A stretch of 64,000 bases of DNA from positions 510,147-574,146 of the forward strand of contig NZ_AHCD03000020.1 of NCBI RefSeq assembly GCF_000238295.3. The letters run 5' to 3'. Source of the stretch: Pseudoalteromonas rubra. Lineage in GTDB: Bacteria; Pseudomonadota; Gammaproteobacteria; Enterobacterales; Alteromonadaceae. The position numbers and the translations under genes are program-made. Of the stretch, positions 62,715 to 64,000 are shown piece by piece (position 1 is the first letter of the stretch; every line of letters begins with the position of its first letter). The notes beneath the pieces were generated by a model. That model saw nothing but the letters and a program-made list of their open reading frames with translations, was not told the origin of the DNA and did not search any database.

Positions 62715-63461
62715 ATGAAAAAAGTCGTTTTAATCACGGGAGGTAGCCGGGGGATCGGTGCGGCAAGCGCCAAGTTGCTTGCTGGGCAGGGTTATCAGGT
62801 AGCCGTTAATTATAAATCTAACCATGCAGCTGCTGAGCAGGTGGTTGCGCAGATCCGCGCACAAGGGGGCATTGCGGATAGTTTTGCCGCTGATATTTGC
62901 GAAGAGGCCCAGGTGGTTCAGCTGTGCGAAGACATCAAATCACAATTGGGGCCTATCTCACATCTGGTCAACAATGCCGGAGTGCTGGCTACTCAAATGC
63001 GCGTGGAAGACATGACAGCTGAACGCATTAATCAGATGTTGTGCACCAATGTTACGCCCTACTTTATCTGCGCCAGAGAGGTGCTTAAGCAGATCCGTGC
63101 GTATCATCAGGCGGACATGTGTGCCATCGTGAATGTGTCATCGGCGGCTTCCTATCTTGGAGCCGCAAATGAGTATGTAGACTATGCGGCAGCCAAAGGT
63201 GCCATTGACAGCTTCACACGCGGCTTATCTCTGGAGCTCGCGTCAGACGGGATCCGTGTGAATTGTGTCCGTCCGGGGTGTATCTATACAGATATTCATG
63301 CCGATGGTGGTGAACCTGACAGAGTCGACAGGCTGGCTTCATACTTGCCATTGCAACGAGGTGGCAAACCCGAAGAGGTGGCCAGTGCCATCGCCTGGTT
63401 GCTCAGTGAACAGGCAAGCTATGCAACAGGTACTTTTATTGATTTAGCTGGTGGAAAGTAG
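62715..63461 (+). CDS. SDR family oxidoreductase
   Basis: A 248-aa short-chain dehydrogenase/reductase: NAD(P)-binding GGSRGIG, NNAG, and catalytic Ser-Tyr-Lys with VSSAASYLGAANEYVDYAAAK. It resembles sugar/alcohol dehydrogenases and beta-ketoacyl reductase-like SDRs; the substrate cannot be told. ATG 62715 is the start that gives the canonical KKVVLITGG opening; an in-frame ATG at 62646 lies before the terminator. Confidence 0.9.
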   Translation: MKKVVLITGGSRGIGAASAKLLAGQGYQVAVNYKSNHAAAEQVVAQIRAQGGIADSFAADICEEAQVVQLCEDIKSQLGPISHLVNNAGVLATQMRVEDMTAERINQMLCTNVTPYFICAREVLKQIRAYHQADMCAIVNVSSAASYLGAANEYVDYAAAKGAIDSFTRGLSLELASDGIRVNCVRPGCIYTDIHADGGEPDRVDRLASYLPLQRGGKPEEVASAIAWLLSEQASYATGTFIDLAGGK

Positions 63462-63511
63462 CTTAAAGCGCCAACCGATGGAAGTGAGTAACATAATACC
63501 AGGGGGACAAC

Positions 63512-63640
63512 GTGATAAAACGCATACGTACATTGCTCTCCTGTTTGGTTGTTTTGGCTCTGAGCTGTTGTTCAATCTTTTACAGGCAGGAAGCACTTTA
63601 TGATAAACGCATCACCGCCTTGTGCCTGTTTGGTCATTAA
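63512..63640 (+). CDS. Very small lipoprotein-like peptide (42 aa)
   Basis: GTG start with AGGGGG upstream encodes MIKRIRTLLSCLVVLALSCC then a short tail ending FGH. The hydrophobic stretch and LSCC motif look like a signal peptide with a lipobox-type cysteine. No family is recognised, and it may be a chance reading frame. Confidence 0.5.
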   Translation: MIKRIRTLLSCLVVLALSCCSIFYRQEALYDKRITALCLFGH

Positions 63641-63791
63641 TTCTCGTGTACTTCTATAGATGAAGTTTAATCTATTATTAATTATTTGTTCATTTTCCCG
63701 GTTTGGGTATAATCTCGGATTGAATTTTATTCAGAGAGATTGTCTTTTGTTGTGCTAAGGCAAATAAAATCAGTCAGGGATTTTGGAAAAT

Positions 63792-64000
63792 ATGAAAACG
63801 ATAATACAAATAATAAGCTTGTTATTTCTGTTTTCCTCACTGGCACAGGCGAGTGTTGCACAGTCGCCCAGTGTCTATGAGGATAGCTCGGGAAATATCT
63901 ATATTCAGTCGCCTAAGCAGTTTGTTTTAATTGCCGGTGACATTAATCTGCCTTTACACGTCTACCCCACCATGGGGTTGCTCAAACTAAGATACAGTAA
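63792..64000 (+). CDS. Exported protein, N-terminal fragment (runs off window)
   Basis: Sixty-nine codons of a gene that continues past the window end. MKTIIQIISLLFLFSSLAQA is a signal peptide. The mature part (YEDSSGNIYIQSPKQFVLIA) reads like the start of a large exported repeat protein, possibly of RHS/YD type, but that is a guess. GGAAAAT precedes the ATG. Confidence 0.55.
   Translation, partial: MKTIIQIISLLFLFSSLAQASVAQSPSVYEDSSGNIYIQSPKQFVLIAGDINLPLHVYPTMGLLKLRYS

Noticed and set aside
1..64000. tRNA or rRNA genes and CRISPR arrays anywhere in the window.
   Set aside because: I saw no tRNA-like cloverleaf ends, rRNA blocks or regular spaced repeats, though I could not run a detection program.

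Overview
The window looks like chromosomal DNA of a marine gammaproteobacterium, most likely Pseudoalteromonas or a close relative. This rests on gene content: a six-gene Na+-translocating NADH:quinone oxidoreductase operon with its maturation genes, a sodium-type flagellar stator (pomA/pomB), FabV as enoyl-ACP reductase, a PutA without a DNA-binding domain opposite an Lrp-type regulator, and a tricorn-like exported protease. There are no rRNA or tRNA genes, CRISPR arrays, transposases or phage structural operons. I did not run a database search, so genus and gene names come from recognised motifs and family lengths.

Layout. 0-4 kb: yajG-like lipoprotein (cut by the window edge), rlmG, an AlkB-type dioxygenase, bolA and fabV. 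4-12 kb: nqrABCDEF, then apbE (attaches FMN to NqrB and NqrC) and nqrM, so the complex and its biogenesis factors form one block. A 173-bp MITE-like repeat lies between nqrF and apbE; a deleted 72-bp copy is at 52.1 kb. 11.7-20.4 kb: a histidine phosphatase resembling CobC, then a cobalamin riboswitch with a visible Shine-Dalgarno-sequestering hairpin, then a tightly coupled run of B12 uptake and salvage genes (btuD-, btuC-like, cobT, cobS, cobU, cobQ, cobO, btuF) with ung as last gene. 20.4-28.2 kb: housekeeping genes (DUF3545-like, tal, yaaA, an MFS transporter with a decayed tandem copy of its 3' end, srmB, trmN6) and a few unknowns.

28.2-37.3 kb is the most accessory-looking part. It encodes a small XRE regulator and then a haemagglutinin/CdiA-type polymorphic toxin locus split into two exported proteins: 872 aa with a TPS-like N-terminus, and 1273 aa with FHA-type repeats, a glycine/alanine-rich pretoxin region and a C-terminal candidate nuclease. 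Next come a candidate immunity gene, a headless AHH-nuclease toxin cassette and a second candidate immunity gene. No CdiB/FhaC-type transporter gene is in the window. 38.1-43.1 kb holds a large exported mosaic protein (calcium-binding repeats, collagen Gly-X-Y tract, discoidin-like and fibrinogen-like domains) and three paralogous phage tail-collar domain proteins, two of which share a 23-bp upstream motif. No other phage genes are present.

44-64 kb returns to core metabolism: deoC-deoD, xseB-ispA-dxs (isoprenoid precursors), pomA-pomB behind a clear sigma-28 promoter, a 23-codon peptide gene beside a membrane-protein gene, a lipoprotein, an aromatic amino-acid permease, putA with a divergent Lrp-type regulator (with an orphan terminator between them), a tricorn-like protease, an SDR oxidoreductase, a 42-aa lipoprotein-like peptide, and the start of an exported protein cut by the window end.
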